Assembly (NCBI RefSeq): GCF_902459565.1
Contig: NZ_CABPSN010000001.1
Location: 372,001-436,000, forward strand
Direction: 5' to 3'
Source of the DNA: Pandoraea aquatica
Lineage (GTDB): Bacteria > Pseudomonadota > Gammaproteobacteria > Burkholderiales > Burkholderiaceae
Length of the DNA: 64,000 nt
The notes beneath the pieces were generated by a model. That model did no database searches and was not told where the DNA came from. It saw only the letters and a program-made list of their open reading frames with translations. Below, piece after piece: positions 26,602 to 36,182 of this stretch. The position numbers and the translations under genes were made by a program. Within the stretch, counting starts at the first letter, position 1. Each line of letters opens with the position of its first letter.

Positions 26602-28341
26602 TTACGTGCGCCGGGCGAGCACCTCGTCTCTTGGACCGGCGTCTACGACGCGGCCGCTTTCCATGACCACGATGGTGTCGAAACGGCTCAACAGACTCGG
26701 CCGATGCACGGACGCCACGATGCAAGCCGTCGGAAACGCGTCGTACATGCGGTCGAACACGCGCCCTTCGGCCTGCGGATCGAGTGCGCTCGTCGGTTCG
26801 TCGAGCAGCAACAGCGAACTGCCCTGCGCCGCTAGCGCACCGCGCGACAGCGCGAGCCGTTGGCGCTGACCGCCGGAAAGATTGCTGCCGCGCTCGTTCA
26901 GCGTGCTCGACAAGCCGTCCGGGAGATGTTGCAGCACGTCGTCGAACACGCCCGCATGCACGGCCGTGTGGAGTGCCTGCGCATCGGCAGGTTCACCGAA
27001 CGTCAGGTTCTCTTCGACGCTGGCTTCGAAAACTTCGGCTTCCTGGGGAATCAGTGTCGCCAAGGTCCGCAGGTCCGACCAGTCGGTCACGCTACCGTCG
27101 CGCAGCAGTTCACCCTGTTGAGGAAGGTACAGACCGGCAAGCGTGCGCAGCAATGTGCTCTTACCACCACCGCTCGGACCGACGAGCGCCACGCGCGACC
27201 CGCGTCGAAGCGTGAGGTCGACGCCACGCAATCCGCCGCGCGCATCGTCTGCATAGTTCCACGAGACGTTGCGCAGCGTCAGCGTTTGCCACGGCGCGTC
27301 GGCGATGACCGCAGGGACGATGGCATCCGGATCGCTCGGCGCGTCCCAGATCGGCTCGGCGCTACCGTAGTCCGTGTGCATTCGCGCGAAACTCTGGAAG
27401 TTCGACGCCATCGCACCGACCACCGTCGCCGCCTGTTGCGCGTACTGGTAGATCATGAACACCGTACCGAGCATTACGGCCTGTCCCGGCTCGCGTGACT
27501 GCAATACATAGACCACGACGAGAATCCACGTGAGGCCCATGCCCAGAATGTCGACGGCAAACCACTTGCCTTCGTTGACCGTCACCGTGCGTCGCAGCGG
27601 CACCATCACAGCGTCCATCCGATGACCGAGCAGCTTGCGCGATGCCGCCTGCAAGCGCAGCCCGATCACCGTGCCCGCGTTGCCGACGAAATCGAGAAGC
27701 GCCGCTGCATAGCGACGCTCGGCATCGTTCTCCGCGCGCGCGAGCTGCATCAGCACGCGGTCGAATCGAAGGATGATGATGGCGATGACCACATACCCGG
27801 TCACGGCAATTGCACCGCTGGTGCGCGACAGCAGCGCCAGTGCGACTAGCGGGCCGACGAAATTGAACACGCTTTGCAGATAACCGAACTGGTTCTGCGC
27901 GAAGTCGGACAATGCGCGACTGGACTGCACGACGCGATGCTGCAACTCGCCTGAATGTCGACCGTCTCGCCATGCCAGCGGCGCGGCGGCAATGCGTGCA
28001 TACAACTGATCGGCCAGACGCAAGCGCACCCGCACGCCGACATTGCGCTCAAGGATTCGCCCCGGGCCGTGCAGTAGCCACGACAGGAGGTAGATGCCGA
28101 CGAGGTAGACGATCCAGCGTCCCGCGACCGTCATATCGCCCTGCTGAAGCGCGTTGATCGCCTGCGCGGCGAGCCACGGCATCGTCAGCCGCAGCAGTTG
28201 CGCCGCCGAGAGCAGGCCTGCCGCGCCCAGCAGATGCATGCGGACGCCCTGCGCATGTCGCCACAGCGCGCGATACAGATCACGGGCAGCACTACCGAGC
28301 CCGATGGCGGGTTTGCGCGGAGAAGCCTCTGGCGCCGTCAT
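26602..28341 (-). CDS. ABC exporter, fused membrane and ATPase domains
   Basis: A 579-residue half-transporter. The N-terminal 320 residues contain six membrane segments (LLRLTMPWLAAQAINAL and others). The ATPase domain has Walker A GPSGGGKSTLLRTL, Q-loop IPQEAEVF, signature NLSGGQRQRLALSRG, Walker B LLLLDEPTSALD and a VHRP H-loop. There is no N-terminal C39 peptidase. The ATG at 28341 follows a strong TAAGGAG. It lies 74 bases downstream of the large deaminase-like gene on the same strand and may be co-transcribed; whether it exports that protein, a lipid or a drug is unknown. Confidence 0.85.
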   Translation of the reverse strand: MTAPEASPRKPAIGLGSAARDLYRALWRHAQGVRMHLLGAAGLLSAAQLLRLTMPWLAAQAINALQQGDMTVAGRWIVYLVGIYLLSWLLHGPGRILERNVGVRVRLRLADQLYARIAAAPLAWRDGRHSGELQHRVVQSSRALSDFAQNQFGYLQSVFNFVGPLVALALLSRTSGAIAVTGYVVIAIIILRFDRVLMQLARAENDAERRYAAALLDFVGNAGTVIGLRLQAASRKLLGHRMDAVMVPLRRTVTVNEGKWFAVDILGMGLTWILVVVYVLQSREPGQAVMLGTVFMIYQYAQQAATVVGAMASNFQSFARMHTDYGSAEPIWDAPSDPDAIVPAVIADAPWQTLTLRNVSWNYADDARGGLRGVDLTLRRGSRVALVGPSGGGKSTLLRTLAGLYLPQQGELLRDGSVTDWSDLRTLATLIPQEAEVFEASVEENLTFGEPADAQALHTAVHAGVFDDVLQHLPDGLSSTLNERGSNLSGGQRQRLALSRGALAAQGSSLLLLDEPTSALDPQAEGRVFDRMYDAFPTACIVASVHRPSLLSRFDTIVVMESGRVVDAGPRDEVLARRT

Positions 28342-28415
28342 GCGTTGTTCACTCCTTAGTACTGAAATGGCAGCGTGACCGGTCAATATAGGGGAAAAAT
28401 CCGCAGACGTCCCGA

Positions 28416-31400
28416 TTACAGCGTCGAGTGCACGTGTCTGTCGGGGGCGCGTGCACCAGCTCCGCTCGCTCCGTCCTGCGGCATCGCGGTCGCCGAAGCC
28501 TCCGTGTGCGTCGGTGCGTCGTCTGACGGTGTGCGAAGGAGAGACCCGGAGGCGACGTAGTAGAAGCGCAACGCCGCATCCGGATAGTGATACGGCACCA
28601 TCGCCAGATTCACCGCACAGGAGTCGCAGAACGGCATGCGCGAGCACATCACGATGGAGCGCACGACGCCCTCACCGGCAGGATGATCCGCATAAATCTG
28701 CGCCAGAATCAGGCGTTCGGTGTCGAGCGTACGGGACTTCGCCGTGCCGGACGCGGCGTGATATGTCGGCAGGTTGGCGTCGGCGACGACAAAGCGCAAT
28801 TCGGGCGGCTCGGTCGGGTACGCCTGCGCACGTGAGCGCGGGCCGTCGCCTTGCTGTGCGATGACGTTGTTCTCCCGTTCGAGATAAGCGTGACCGGCGT
28901 CGACGAATCGCACCGTTGGCGCGTTCGTCGGCAGCACACGCCGCTGGAGCCCGGAGAGGCAGTAGTAGATCATTCGCGTGCCATCCACGAGCGTGACTTC
29001 CGCGAGCGCGATGTTGGCGTTCAGCGACACGAGGCGCATGTGGTTGTCGACGTCACGTGCCGCACGGGCCTCGCCTGACACCAGCGATTGAAGATCCGGC
29101 ATGCCGGGGAAGACTTCCTCGAACAACGCGAGGACATCTCGCGTCGTCTGCACGTCGCCGGTGAACGGCAGTTGGGACCACACAGCCAGTGGCGACGGGC
29201 GCGACACGAAGTCGCGCGCCACGGCACCGATGAACGCATCCGCCTGACCGGGATAGCGCTGCCAATGCGACCAGAGACGGTTGAACGCCGGAAGCAACGC
29301 AGGATCGACGTCGGGCGATGCGTGCGCGTGAGGACCGTCCGCTTGATCAGCACCCACACCACACACACCCGCCACGCCGTTCCCGTTGGCCGCGCCTCGC
29401 GCCGAAGCCACGTGCCACTCGATGGCGTGCGTAAGCTGCCCAACGGCGTCGCGGGCTTCGGCGACCGACAGCGGAATGTCCTCCAGCCCCTGCCACACCT
29501 CGGACGGTGATGGCGCCTGCTCCCACATGCGCAGATACAGTTGCAACAACGTGCGCGTCTCGCCGTAGGAAATCGTCGGCAAGACACTGGCATTCTCTGC
29601 CGCCGAACGATGATGCTGTGCGATCCAGTACTCGCGGATATCGCGGTTCTCGGCGTGGCGATACTGCAAACGTACCCGCTGCGATGCGTCTCCGGCATCC
29701 CCGTCGGGCAACGTGAAGCGGTAATACACCTCACGCGACAACTGCACCACGCCGTGCAACACCTCATGACGGTCGCGATACGTGCCGAAGGGCACAGCCA
29801 CGTGCATGTTCCCGAGCGTGAGACGAACACGGCGTCCGCCCACCGGCCCGGCCGTCGTCGCCTGCTCGAAGTACCCGAGCTCACCGTCCAGCTCTCTTGC
29901 GTAGACGTCACCCGCCACCGATGGAGAATTCGACGTCACCTGGGGGGTGCCCTGCGCGTCGAATTCGCCCAGACGCCCGAAAGCGAAGAACTGCCGTCGT
30001 CCATCCCCGGCCTCGAACGGCTGCGAATACACCGCGACGCGCAGACGCGCCAGCGGCGACGCCTCCAGCACCTGATGCTGTGTCACCGTCGCGCCCTGCT
30101 CCGTGACGGACACCTCGCCGTCCCGCTCGGTATGGCACTCCAGACACATGCCGTCGACATCAATGCCGACGCCGCGCGAGATACGGCACAACGCGAGCGC
30201 TCCGAGTTCGCTGCGCATTTGGTCTAGCGGACGCAGGTCGGATGCGTGCTTGCGCGTGCGGGCGACCGTTGTACCGTACAGCGTGCCGTCGATGTCGAAG
30301 ACCTTCACGCCGTTCTGTGTGAGGTCGGGCCGATACTCGACATAGACGTTCGCGGGCAAGATCCACTGCACGCCGCGTCCGAGCGGGCCGCTGAACGACG
30401 CGTGCGGGAAAGTCTCCGGCGCGGACGTCTGGGGCAAAGCGACGACATCCGAAACCCTTGCGGGACTTGCAGGCCAGAGGTGCCGCAGCAATGTGATGGC
30501 ATCGTCACTCAATGTGCCCGACCCGATCACTGCGGCGAGGCACTCCAGACCGGACGCGCTCACTCGCGTCGCCAGCGCTCGCGCGCCGCCAGCGTCATCC
30601 ATCGCATTTCGTCGTGGACGTGGCCCGAGCCTTTCACTGGCCGGTTCACCGCGAATCACCGTCTCCAGCAGGATTTCGGCGACCTCCTCCATGTCAGGCG
30701 ATTCGAGTACGGGGGTGTCGGGCGATGGCCATCCCGGCGACACGGTCGCACCGACTCGCGTCGACATGAAACGTATCGTGTCGGTATCGTCGATCTTTTC
30801 GGCAATCGATGCCCAACGGTCACCCCAGAACAACGGGCCAAGTGTCCGCTTGATACAGTCCGCGTCAGACGGACTCCGTGTCCGGCAAGTCGAGAGAGGC
30901 ACGACGAGTGCAGGCGCATGCGCGGCGAGCGTAAGCGCGAATGGTCGCCAGCGACCCTGTTCGTCGCGCAGATTGAGCGTGATGCCAGACGACGCGAAGT
31001 AGATGCTGGGCGGCGGCCAGCCCTTCGTTCCCTTGTGGCTGACACGTAGCGTCATGTACCGGGGACGCAACACCTCAGCGTTCGCGAACGCTTCTCGCGT
31101 GTCGGGGTCTGCAGCGGCCACGGCATCGCGGATCATGGCGACGACCACCCGCTGCAAATCCCCGCGATAGGCGGACAGTCCCATGCGAAGCGCCGCGTCG
31201 CTGTCGGCAGCAGGCGGCGAAATGCCGATCGTCGATGCGCTCCGGGACGGCAAACACCGAGGCGAAACCCCACCGCTCTCCTCACGCGCCGGACGCATGT
31301 TCAGCAGCGTGCGCATGCCTGCGATGGCCTGTGAGTGCGCCAACGTCACTGGGGGTTCAGTGCTGGCGATGGGCGACGCCATCCGGCTTCTGCCCATTGC

Positions 31401-31718
31401 CCGCAAACCGGTGAGGGGCCCTCTTGGCGCGCCGGCAGCGGCCAGATTGGCGACGCTTGCGACGCTCGCGACCGCCAACAACGTCACGGCGAAAGCGGTG
31501 GCGGCCGCCTGAGGGCGCGCTTCACCTCGCGTCGCACGCGACGATTCGACGTTACCGCGCTGTACCCGTGCGCTGTTGCGCACCTGCCTGCGAGGCAATG
31601 CCCACCCTGCGCGCCAGTCGTCCGCAAGTGCATGACAGCGTCTGCGAGGTGGCGCATCGTGCATGTGCGCGGTTGGACGATGAGCGTGGTGTGGCATGGA
31701 TGAATGCATGCGAGTCAT
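28416..31718 (-). CDS. large protein with C-terminal toxin-type deaminase-like domain
   Basis: A 1,100-residue protein. A basic His/Arg-rich N-terminal tail leads to a hydrophobic segment at about residues 71-95 (ATAFAVTLLAVASVASVANL), possibly a membrane or signal-anchor segment. The central 800 residues match no family I can name. The C-terminal 190 residues resemble bacterial toxin deaminases: YYCLSGL, then LDTERLILAQIY (Asp-Thr-Glu at about 999-1001 in place of His-Ala-Glu), then MPFCDSC with Cys about 1031 and 1034 as zinc ligands, and YPDAALRFYYV. The spacing is right for the deaminase superfamily. The ATG at 31718 follows CAGGAGAG. No immunity gene is visible nearby. Function as an effector is inference. 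Confidence 0.7.
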   Translation of the reverse strand: MTRMHSSMPHHAHRPTAHMHDAPPRRRCHALADDWRAGWALPRRQVRNSARVQRGNVESSRATRGEARPQAAATAFAVTLLAVASVASVANLAAAGAPRGPLTGLRAMGRSRMASPIASTEPPVTLAHSQAIAGMRTLLNMRPAREESGGVSPRCLPSRSASTIGISPPAADSDAALRMGLSAYRGDLQRVVVAMIRDAVAAADPDTREAFANAEVLRPRYMTLRVSHKGTKGWPPPSIYFASSGITLNLRDEQGRWRPFALTLAAHAPALVVPLSTCRTRSPSDADCIKRTLGPLFWGDRWASIAEKIDDTDTIRFMSTRVGATVSPGWPSPDTPVLESPDMEEVAEILLETVIRGEPASERLGPRPRRNAMDDAGGARALATRVSASGLECLAAVIGSGTLSDDAITLLRHLWPASPARVSDVVALPQTSAPETFPHASFSGPLGRGVQWILPANVYVEYRPDLTQNGVKVFDIDGTLYGTTVARTRKHASDLRPLDQMRSELGALALCRISRGVGIDVDGMCLECHTERDGEVSVTEQGATVTQHQVLEASPLARLRVAVYSQPFEAGDGRRQFFAFGRLGEFDAQGTPQVTSNSPSVAGDVYARELDGELGYFEQATTAGPVGGRRVRLTLGNMHVAVPFGTYRDRHEVLHGVVQLSREVYYRFTLPDGDAGDASQRVRLQYRHAENRDIREYWIAQHHRSAAENASVLPTISYGETRTLLQLYLRMWEQAPSPSEVWQGLEDIPLSVAEARDAVGQLTHAIEWHVASARGAANGNGVAGVCGVGADQADGPHAHASPDVDPALLPAFNRLWSHWQRYPGQADAFIGAVARDFVSRPSPLAVWSQLPFTGDVQTTRDVLALFEEVFPGMPDLQSLVSGEARAARDVDNHMRLVSLNANIALAEVTLVDGTRMIYYCLSGLQRRVLPTNAPTVRFVDAGHAYLERENNVIAQQGDGPRSRAQAYPTEPPELRFVVADANLPTYHAASGTAKSRTLDTERLILAQIYADHPAGEGVVRSIVMCSRMPFCDSCAVNLAMVPYHYPDAALRFYYVASGSLLRTPSDDAPTHTEASATAMPQDGASGAGARAPDRHVHSTL

Positions 31719-31996
31719 GGAACGTCTCTCCTGAGCGTCGGGCCGCCAGCGGCCGCCGTGCGAAAGCACGACAGATCGCCACTCGCGACACGGGAGTCAA
31801 CGCTATCGCGCCTGCACGCCGCATGATTGCTGAAACGAACCGGCGACTGTGCCGGAATAGACGATTGCCCCGGCGTCGTCGCGAGATTGGGAAACCCGTG
31901 ACGAACCGCAGCGACCGGCGGCGCGTGTCGCCGCACCGCTGCGTGACATCCGGACGTGCTAACGTCGTGACATCGATACTGTCTCCCGAATGCGCC
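31719..31996. other. divergent intergenic region
   Basis: Spacer of about 280 bp between the start of the deaminase-like gene and the chromate transporter. Frames on both strands continue through it but show no gene-like features. Promoters for both genes should lie here; I cannot pick them with confidence. Confidence 0.35.
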
Positions 31997-33241
31997 GTGC
32001 CCGATCCGTCTTCGTCCGACCTCACACCGTCCTGCGCCGTCACCACAGGTCCGCGCGCAGCACTCGACGTGCTCTGCGCGTTCCTCGTGCTGGGGCTGAC
32101 CAGCTTCGGCGGTCCGGTCGCGCACATCGGCTACTTTCGACGCGAGTTCGTTACGCGACGCCGGTGGCTCGACGACGCAAGCTTCGTCGATCTGGTGGGC
32201 TTGTGTCAGTTCCTGCCCGGCCCGGCGAGCAGCCAGGTCGGCTTTTCCATCGGGCTGCTGCGCGCGGGATGGCTGGGCGGTCTCGCCGCGTGGTGCGGCT
32301 TTACGCTGCCGTCGGTAGGCCTGTTGCTCTTGTTCGCCGTGCTCGCGCCGCATCTCGGCGGCACGGTCGGCGATGGCGTCATTCACGGTCTGAAGCTGGT
32401 GGCGGTGGCTGTCGTGGCGCAAGCCGTCTGGGACATGGCGAAACGGCTATGCGCGGACGTGCGTCGGGCGGGCATCGCGCTCGCGGCCATTGTGATCCTC
32501 ACAATGACGACGACGGTCTTCGCGCAACTCATCGCGATCGTTTTCGGCGCAGTCCTCGGTTACGGGCTGCTGCGCTCATCGAACGCTGCCCAGGTGTCTC
32601 CCTCGGCACCGACATTGCATTTCTGCATCTCACGCACGGCAAGCGTGTTGTCCTTCGTACTCTTTGCCACGCTGCTGGCTGGCCTGCCGCTGTTGCATCA
32701 GTGGACGAACGGACGCGCCGTCGCCATTTTCGACGGCTTTTACCGCTCGGGGGCGCTGGTTTTTGGTGGCGGCCACGTCGTGTTGCCGCTGCTTCAGGCC
32801 CAGACTGTGACCACGGGATGGGTGTCCGCGAACGATTTTCTCACCGGTTACGGCGCGGCACAGGCCGTTCCCGGCCCGCTCTTCACGTTCGCGTCGTATC
32901 TCGGGTGGATGTCGGGCGCACCGTCTCATTCGTGGCTGGGTGCGGCACTCGCCACGCTCGGCATCTTCCTGCCGGGACTGCTGCTGGTGATCGCCGCGTT
33001 ACCGCATTGGCAGACGCTGCGGGCGCGTGCGTCGACTGCGGCGATGCTCGCGGGCGTGAATGCTGCGGTCGTCGGGATTTTGGCATCGGCGTTGTATTCG
33101 CCGGTGTGGACCAGCGCCGTTCACAGCGTCGCCGATGTCGCGCTCGCGGTCGTTTCCTTCGTGCTGCTGGTTCGGTGGAAAACCCCGCCGCTGGCGATCG
33201 TCGCGTTGTGCGTGATCGCCGGTGCGACGGGGCTTGCCTAA
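31997..33241 (+). CDS. chrA: chromate transporter (CHR family, fused double-domain)
   Basis: About 414 residues, a bidomain ChrA-type inner-membrane exporter. The N-terminal domain shows LGLTSFGGPVAHIGYFRREFV, FVDLVGLCQFLPGPASSQVGF; the C-terminal domain repeats this as SGALVFGGGHVVLPLLQ and GYGAAQAVPGPLFTFASYLG, with multiple membrane helices. The family exports chromate. The start is uncertain: a GTG at 31997 gives a natural cytoplasmic N-terminus; another GTG at 31967 is possible; neither has a strong ribosome site. No chrB or chrF regulator is adjacent. Confidence 0.85.
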   Translation: MPDPSSSDLTPSCAVTTGPRAALDVLCAFLVLGLTSFGGPVAHIGYFRREFVTRRRWLDDASFVDLVGLCQFLPGPASSQVGFSIGLLRAGWLGGLAAWCGFTLPSVGLLLLFAVLAPHLGGTVGDGVIHGLKLVAVAVVAQAVWDMAKRLCADVRRAGIALAAIVILTMTTTVFAQLIAIVFGAVLGYGLLRSSNAAQVSPSAPTLHFCISRTASVLSFVLFATLLAGLPLLHQWTNGRAVAIFDGFYRSGALVFGGGHVVLPLLQAQTVTTGWVSANDFLTGYGAAQAVPGPLFTFASYLGWMSGAPSHSWLGAALATLGIFLPGLLLVIAALPHWQTLRARASTAAMLAGVNAAVVGILASALYSPVWTSAVHSVADVALAVVSFVLLVRWKTPPLAIVALCVIAGATGLA

Positions 33242-33270
33242 TGCACTAGTGCGACTAGCTTGCTGAGGGC

Positions 33271-35964
33271 TTATTGGCCGTCCACCACGCGCTCGATGCG
33301 CAGACGCTCGACCGACTTCGCCGCGCGGTTCACGTCCGCCGCGTCATGCCACAGGGGCTTGCGGCCGAACGACGTGTACATCTCCACCTGATCCGCGTAG
33401 TGCGGCGAGCGGGTGCCGTCCGGCGCGATGAAGCCGCTCTGCCCCGGTGCTACGACGTCGAACGCCTCGACCTTTGCGGCGCTCCCCTTCGGTCCGAACA
33501 CGATCAGGTCGTTCTCCGTGCCCCGGTTCATGTAGACGGGCGTACGTACCGCTTCTGTCGCGTTGGCCTGCGGCACGCCGAAGAAGTTGTTCGCGCGGAA
33601 CGTCAGCGGCACCGTGGGGGCGCGCCACGCCGCCATGTCGGGACCGAGCTTCGTCTTGAGCGACGCGATGGTATCGTCCAGCGCCGCCAGAATCACGTCG
33701 TCCTGACGCTTGCCGTCGAAGATGTCGAACGTTTGCGGCACGCCTGCCTTGCCGGACATACCGCCGCGCAGCGCCTCGTACAACACCTTGCTGCCGTTGC
33801 CGATATTGAGCGAACCCGTCGGGCCGTCCTGCGGGGCGGCGTAGCCGCTTGCGAGGAACCACTTGTCGTACGGTGCGGGAACGACCTGACCGAGCGTACG
33901 CTTGAGCATGGCGCTCAGCCACGCGTCCATGACAGCCGGACCTGCTGTGTCGTAATGACCCGTGTGCTTCTCATCGCGGCTCAGACCATTCCATGCGGTC
34001 AGTTGCATGGCGAGTTGACGGCGTGCATCGCTGGCCGGAAGGTTCGCCGTAGCACGTTCGATGAACGGCAGGAAGTGGGTGCGATTGACGTCAACCGCGC
34101 TCGTATCCTTGAGGATCTGCCACATCTCGTCGACACCGAGTTTGTCGTGCGCTTCGATACGTTTATCGATCTCGACCACGCGGTCGGCGCCGCCCCACAG
34201 GAACGCGAACAGATCGCTCGCCGGGTAACCCTTCTGCGGCGAATTGTTCCAGTTGGCGATCCACCCCTGCTTCGGGTTGTAGACCTTCGGATTGGTGGAA
34301 AACGGCAGCAGTCCCTTCCAGTCCCACTCGCCTGTGCCGGGCACGGGCAGGCGCGGATCGTGGCCGGGCTGACGCGCCGGATAAGCCCCCGTGTGGACGT
34401 AGCCGATGTTGCCGGACACGTCGGCGTAATACCAGTTGATGGTCAACGCGTGACGCGCGGCCTGCGCCGTCCACGACTTCCAGTCCTGCGCCTGGGCCTG
34501 ATGCGTCCATGCGAGCAGCGACTGCACTTCGAGACCATCCCACGCGCGCGCTTTGGCGTAGGCGATCGGTTGCTTTGCGTCGCGTTGCATCACGATGCCG
34601 TGCACGGTGCGATACACCTCCTGTACGACCGGCTGCGCGCCCTTCACCTTGATGATCTCGACGCGCTTTTCCATGTCGTGCCACTGACCGTTGTGGAAGT
34701 AGCGGTTCGGGTTGGCCGGGTCGAGCTTTTCGGCATAGATGTCGATGTCGTCGCCGAAGCCCGCGGTCGAGCCCCAGGACACTTTGCCGTTATGGCCGAA
34801 CAGAATGCAGGGGTAGCCGAACGGCGTATTGCCGACGAGATCGAAGCCCGCGCCATGCAGGCCGATGCCATACGTGTACGCAGGTGCGAACCAGCCGAAC
34901 TGCGGGCCGTTGAGCATGATGGCGCGCGCGTCGCGTGCTTTGCTCTTTCCGACGATCCACATATTGCTCGTCGTGGGGAAACCGGCGAGACCCGGTTGGC
35001 CCGACTCGGCGAATTGCGCGAGCATCGTCGCGGCATTGGTGTCGGTGTCCTGATGCAGAAGCGCGCCGTCGCTGCCGCGTGCCAGTCGTGCGAACATCGG
35101 TGCCGGTCCGTCGTAACGCGCGAGCGGCTGCATGGGCGCGCCGGTGGCCGGGCCGACCTTCACCGGATATGTGCCCTCCGACGCGGGTACCGTCGACGGC
35201 GCATCCGGATTGACGATCCACTTCAGCTCGTTGAACAGCGCCATGCCTTTCTGCGCACCGTACTTGTCCTTGAGTGCCGTGAGCAACGCCAGATTGTCGA
35301 TCTCGCTTGTCGCGTCGGAGAAGCGATTCGCCATCGTACCGACGAAGATCATGGCGACGTCGAATGCGTCCCAGTTCGTCGGCTGGAAACCGAAGTCGTT
35401 GAACTGCTTGGGCATGCGTGTGCCCGGCTGCGCGCGAATCTGTGCGATCCATGCGTTCATGCCAGCGGCATAGCCATCGAGAATATCCCGCTCGCGTTGC
35501 GGCAGATCGGCCAGTTGGCGACGGATTGACGCCGGCCAGTAGTTGCCTCGAATCGACTTGTCGAAGTCCACGAACTTCTCGCCCAGCACTTCCGCCACGC
35601 TGCCTTGCGTGCTGCGTCGCGCCATCTCCATCTGGAACAACCGATCCTGCGCGATGGCATAGCCGTAGCCGTAGAACAGCGCGTATGTCGTCGACGCGTA
35701 GATGTGCGGCACACCGAATTCGTCGCGCTTGATGGTGACGTCGGTGTGTCCCGGTACGCTATTGGCGGCGGCGGGCGCCGATCCTCCCGGCGTGGTGCTC
35801 TCAGCACTCGCTACGCCCGGCGCGACCAGCGCCAGACTCAGCAGCGCCGCCGAGACGCTTACGGACACCCGCGACACCCGACTACGGCCGGGACGCGCGG
35901 ATTGATGTCGAATGCCAGTGGATGTTGCACTCACTGAAACAGGCGAGCGGAAATTCAAAGTCAT
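33271..35964 (-). CDS. pac: penicillin G acylase, periplasmic Ntn hydrolase
   Basis: An 897-residue precursor that reads like E. coli penicillin G acylase. It would be cut into an alpha chain, a spacer and a beta chain beginning at Ser (about 333) in [10 protein letters not shown]. The following [36 protein letters not shown] and [20 protein letters not shown] are hallmark active-site and oxyanion-hole regions. A signal peptide ends around VASAE. The ATG at 35964 is chosen for GGAGA seven bases upstream; an earlier in-frame ATG at 35997 is weaker. It hydrolyses phenylacetylated amides; acyl-homoserine lactones are alternative substrates. A TetR-like palindrome lies upstream. Confidence 0.92.
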   Translation of the reverse strand: MTLNFRSPVSVSATSTGIRHQSARPGRSRVSRVSVSVSAALLSLALVAPGVASAESTTPGGSAPAAANSVPGHTDVTIKRDEFGVPHIYASTTYALFYGYGYAIAQDRLFQMEMARRSTQGSVAEVLGEKFVDFDKSIRGNYWPASIRRQLADLPQRERDILDGYAAGMNAWIAQIRAQPGTRMPKQFNDFGFQPTNWDAFDVAMIFVGTMANRFSDATSEIDNLALLTALKDKYGAQKGMALFNELKWIVNPDAPSTVPASEGTYPVKVGPATGAPMQPLARYDGPAPMFARLARGSDGALLHQDTDTNAATMLAQFAESGQPGLAGFPTTSNMWIVGKSKARDARAIMLNGPQFGWFAPAYTYGIGLHGAGFDLVGNTPFGYPCILFGHNGKVSWGSTAGFGDDIDIYAEKLDPANPNRYFHNGQWHDMEKRVEIIKVKGAQPVVQEVYRTVHGIVMQRDAKQPIAYAKARAWDGLEVQSLLAWTHQAQAQDWKSWTAQAARHALTINWYYADVSGNIGYVHTGAYPARQPGHDPRLPVPGTGEWDWKGLLPFSTNPKVYNPKQGWIANWNNSPQKGYPASDLFAFLWGGADRVVEIDKRIEAHDKLGVDEMWQILKDTSAVDVNRTHFLPFIERATANLPASDARRQLAMQLTAWNGLSRDEKHTGHYDTAGPAVMDAWLSAMLKRTLGQVVPAPYDKWFLASGYAAPQDGPTGSLNIGNGSKVLYEALRGGMSGKAGVPQTFDIFDGKRQDDVILAALDDTIASLKTKLGPDMAAWRAPTVPLTFRANNFFGVPQANATEAVRTPVYMNRGTENDLIVFGPKGSAAKVEAFDVVAPGQSGFIAPDGTRSPHYADQVEMYTSFGRKPLWHDAADVNRAAKSVERLRIERVVDGQ

Positions 35965-36016
35965 CAATGTCTCCGTAGTTTTTATGAGGAAGCGCACTGA
36001 AGCCTAACATGACAAA

Positions 36017-36032
36017 AACCGACCGGTCGGTT
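36017..36032. promoter_or_regulatory. perfect 16-bp palindrome, TetR-type operator candidate
   Basis: AACCGACCGGTCGGTT is a perfect palindrome, 52 bp upstream of the acylase ATG, inside the divergent region with the MerR-ATPase gene. Its form (ACCGACCGGTCGGT) is typical of TetR/AcrR-family operators. No TetR gene lies nearby, so the regulator must be elsewhere. Confidence 0.6.
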
Positions 36033-36043
36033 AATTATTCTTA

Positions 36044-36063
36044 AGATAACTCGACAGTTATCT
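36044..36063. promoter_or_regulatory. 20-bp dyad, possible MerR-type operator
   Basis: AGATAACT-CGAC-AGTTATCT has two perfect eight-base arms. It lies about 120 bp before the MerR-ATPase start. It could be the autoregulatory site of that regulator or an acylase control site. No T tract is adjacent that would make it a terminator. Confidence 0.5.
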
Positions 36064-36182
36064 GGGACTTGCATAACGTAGGGAGCGGTCGTGAATCGTC
36101 ACGACAGATCGCAAAGGCTTGACCTGCCCCTTGGGGACGGCTCGACGATGGCGTCACCCCGATCAATACCCAGAGGTGAACG

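Noticed and set aside
26602-31718. Type 1 secretion system for the deaminase-like protein
   Set aside because: No membrane-fusion or TolC gene, and no glycine-rich repeats or C-terminal secretion signal in the large protein.
33274-35529. Plus-strand open frame of 751 residues
   Set aside because: Antisense to penicillin G acylase, whose catalytic motifs are unambiguous.
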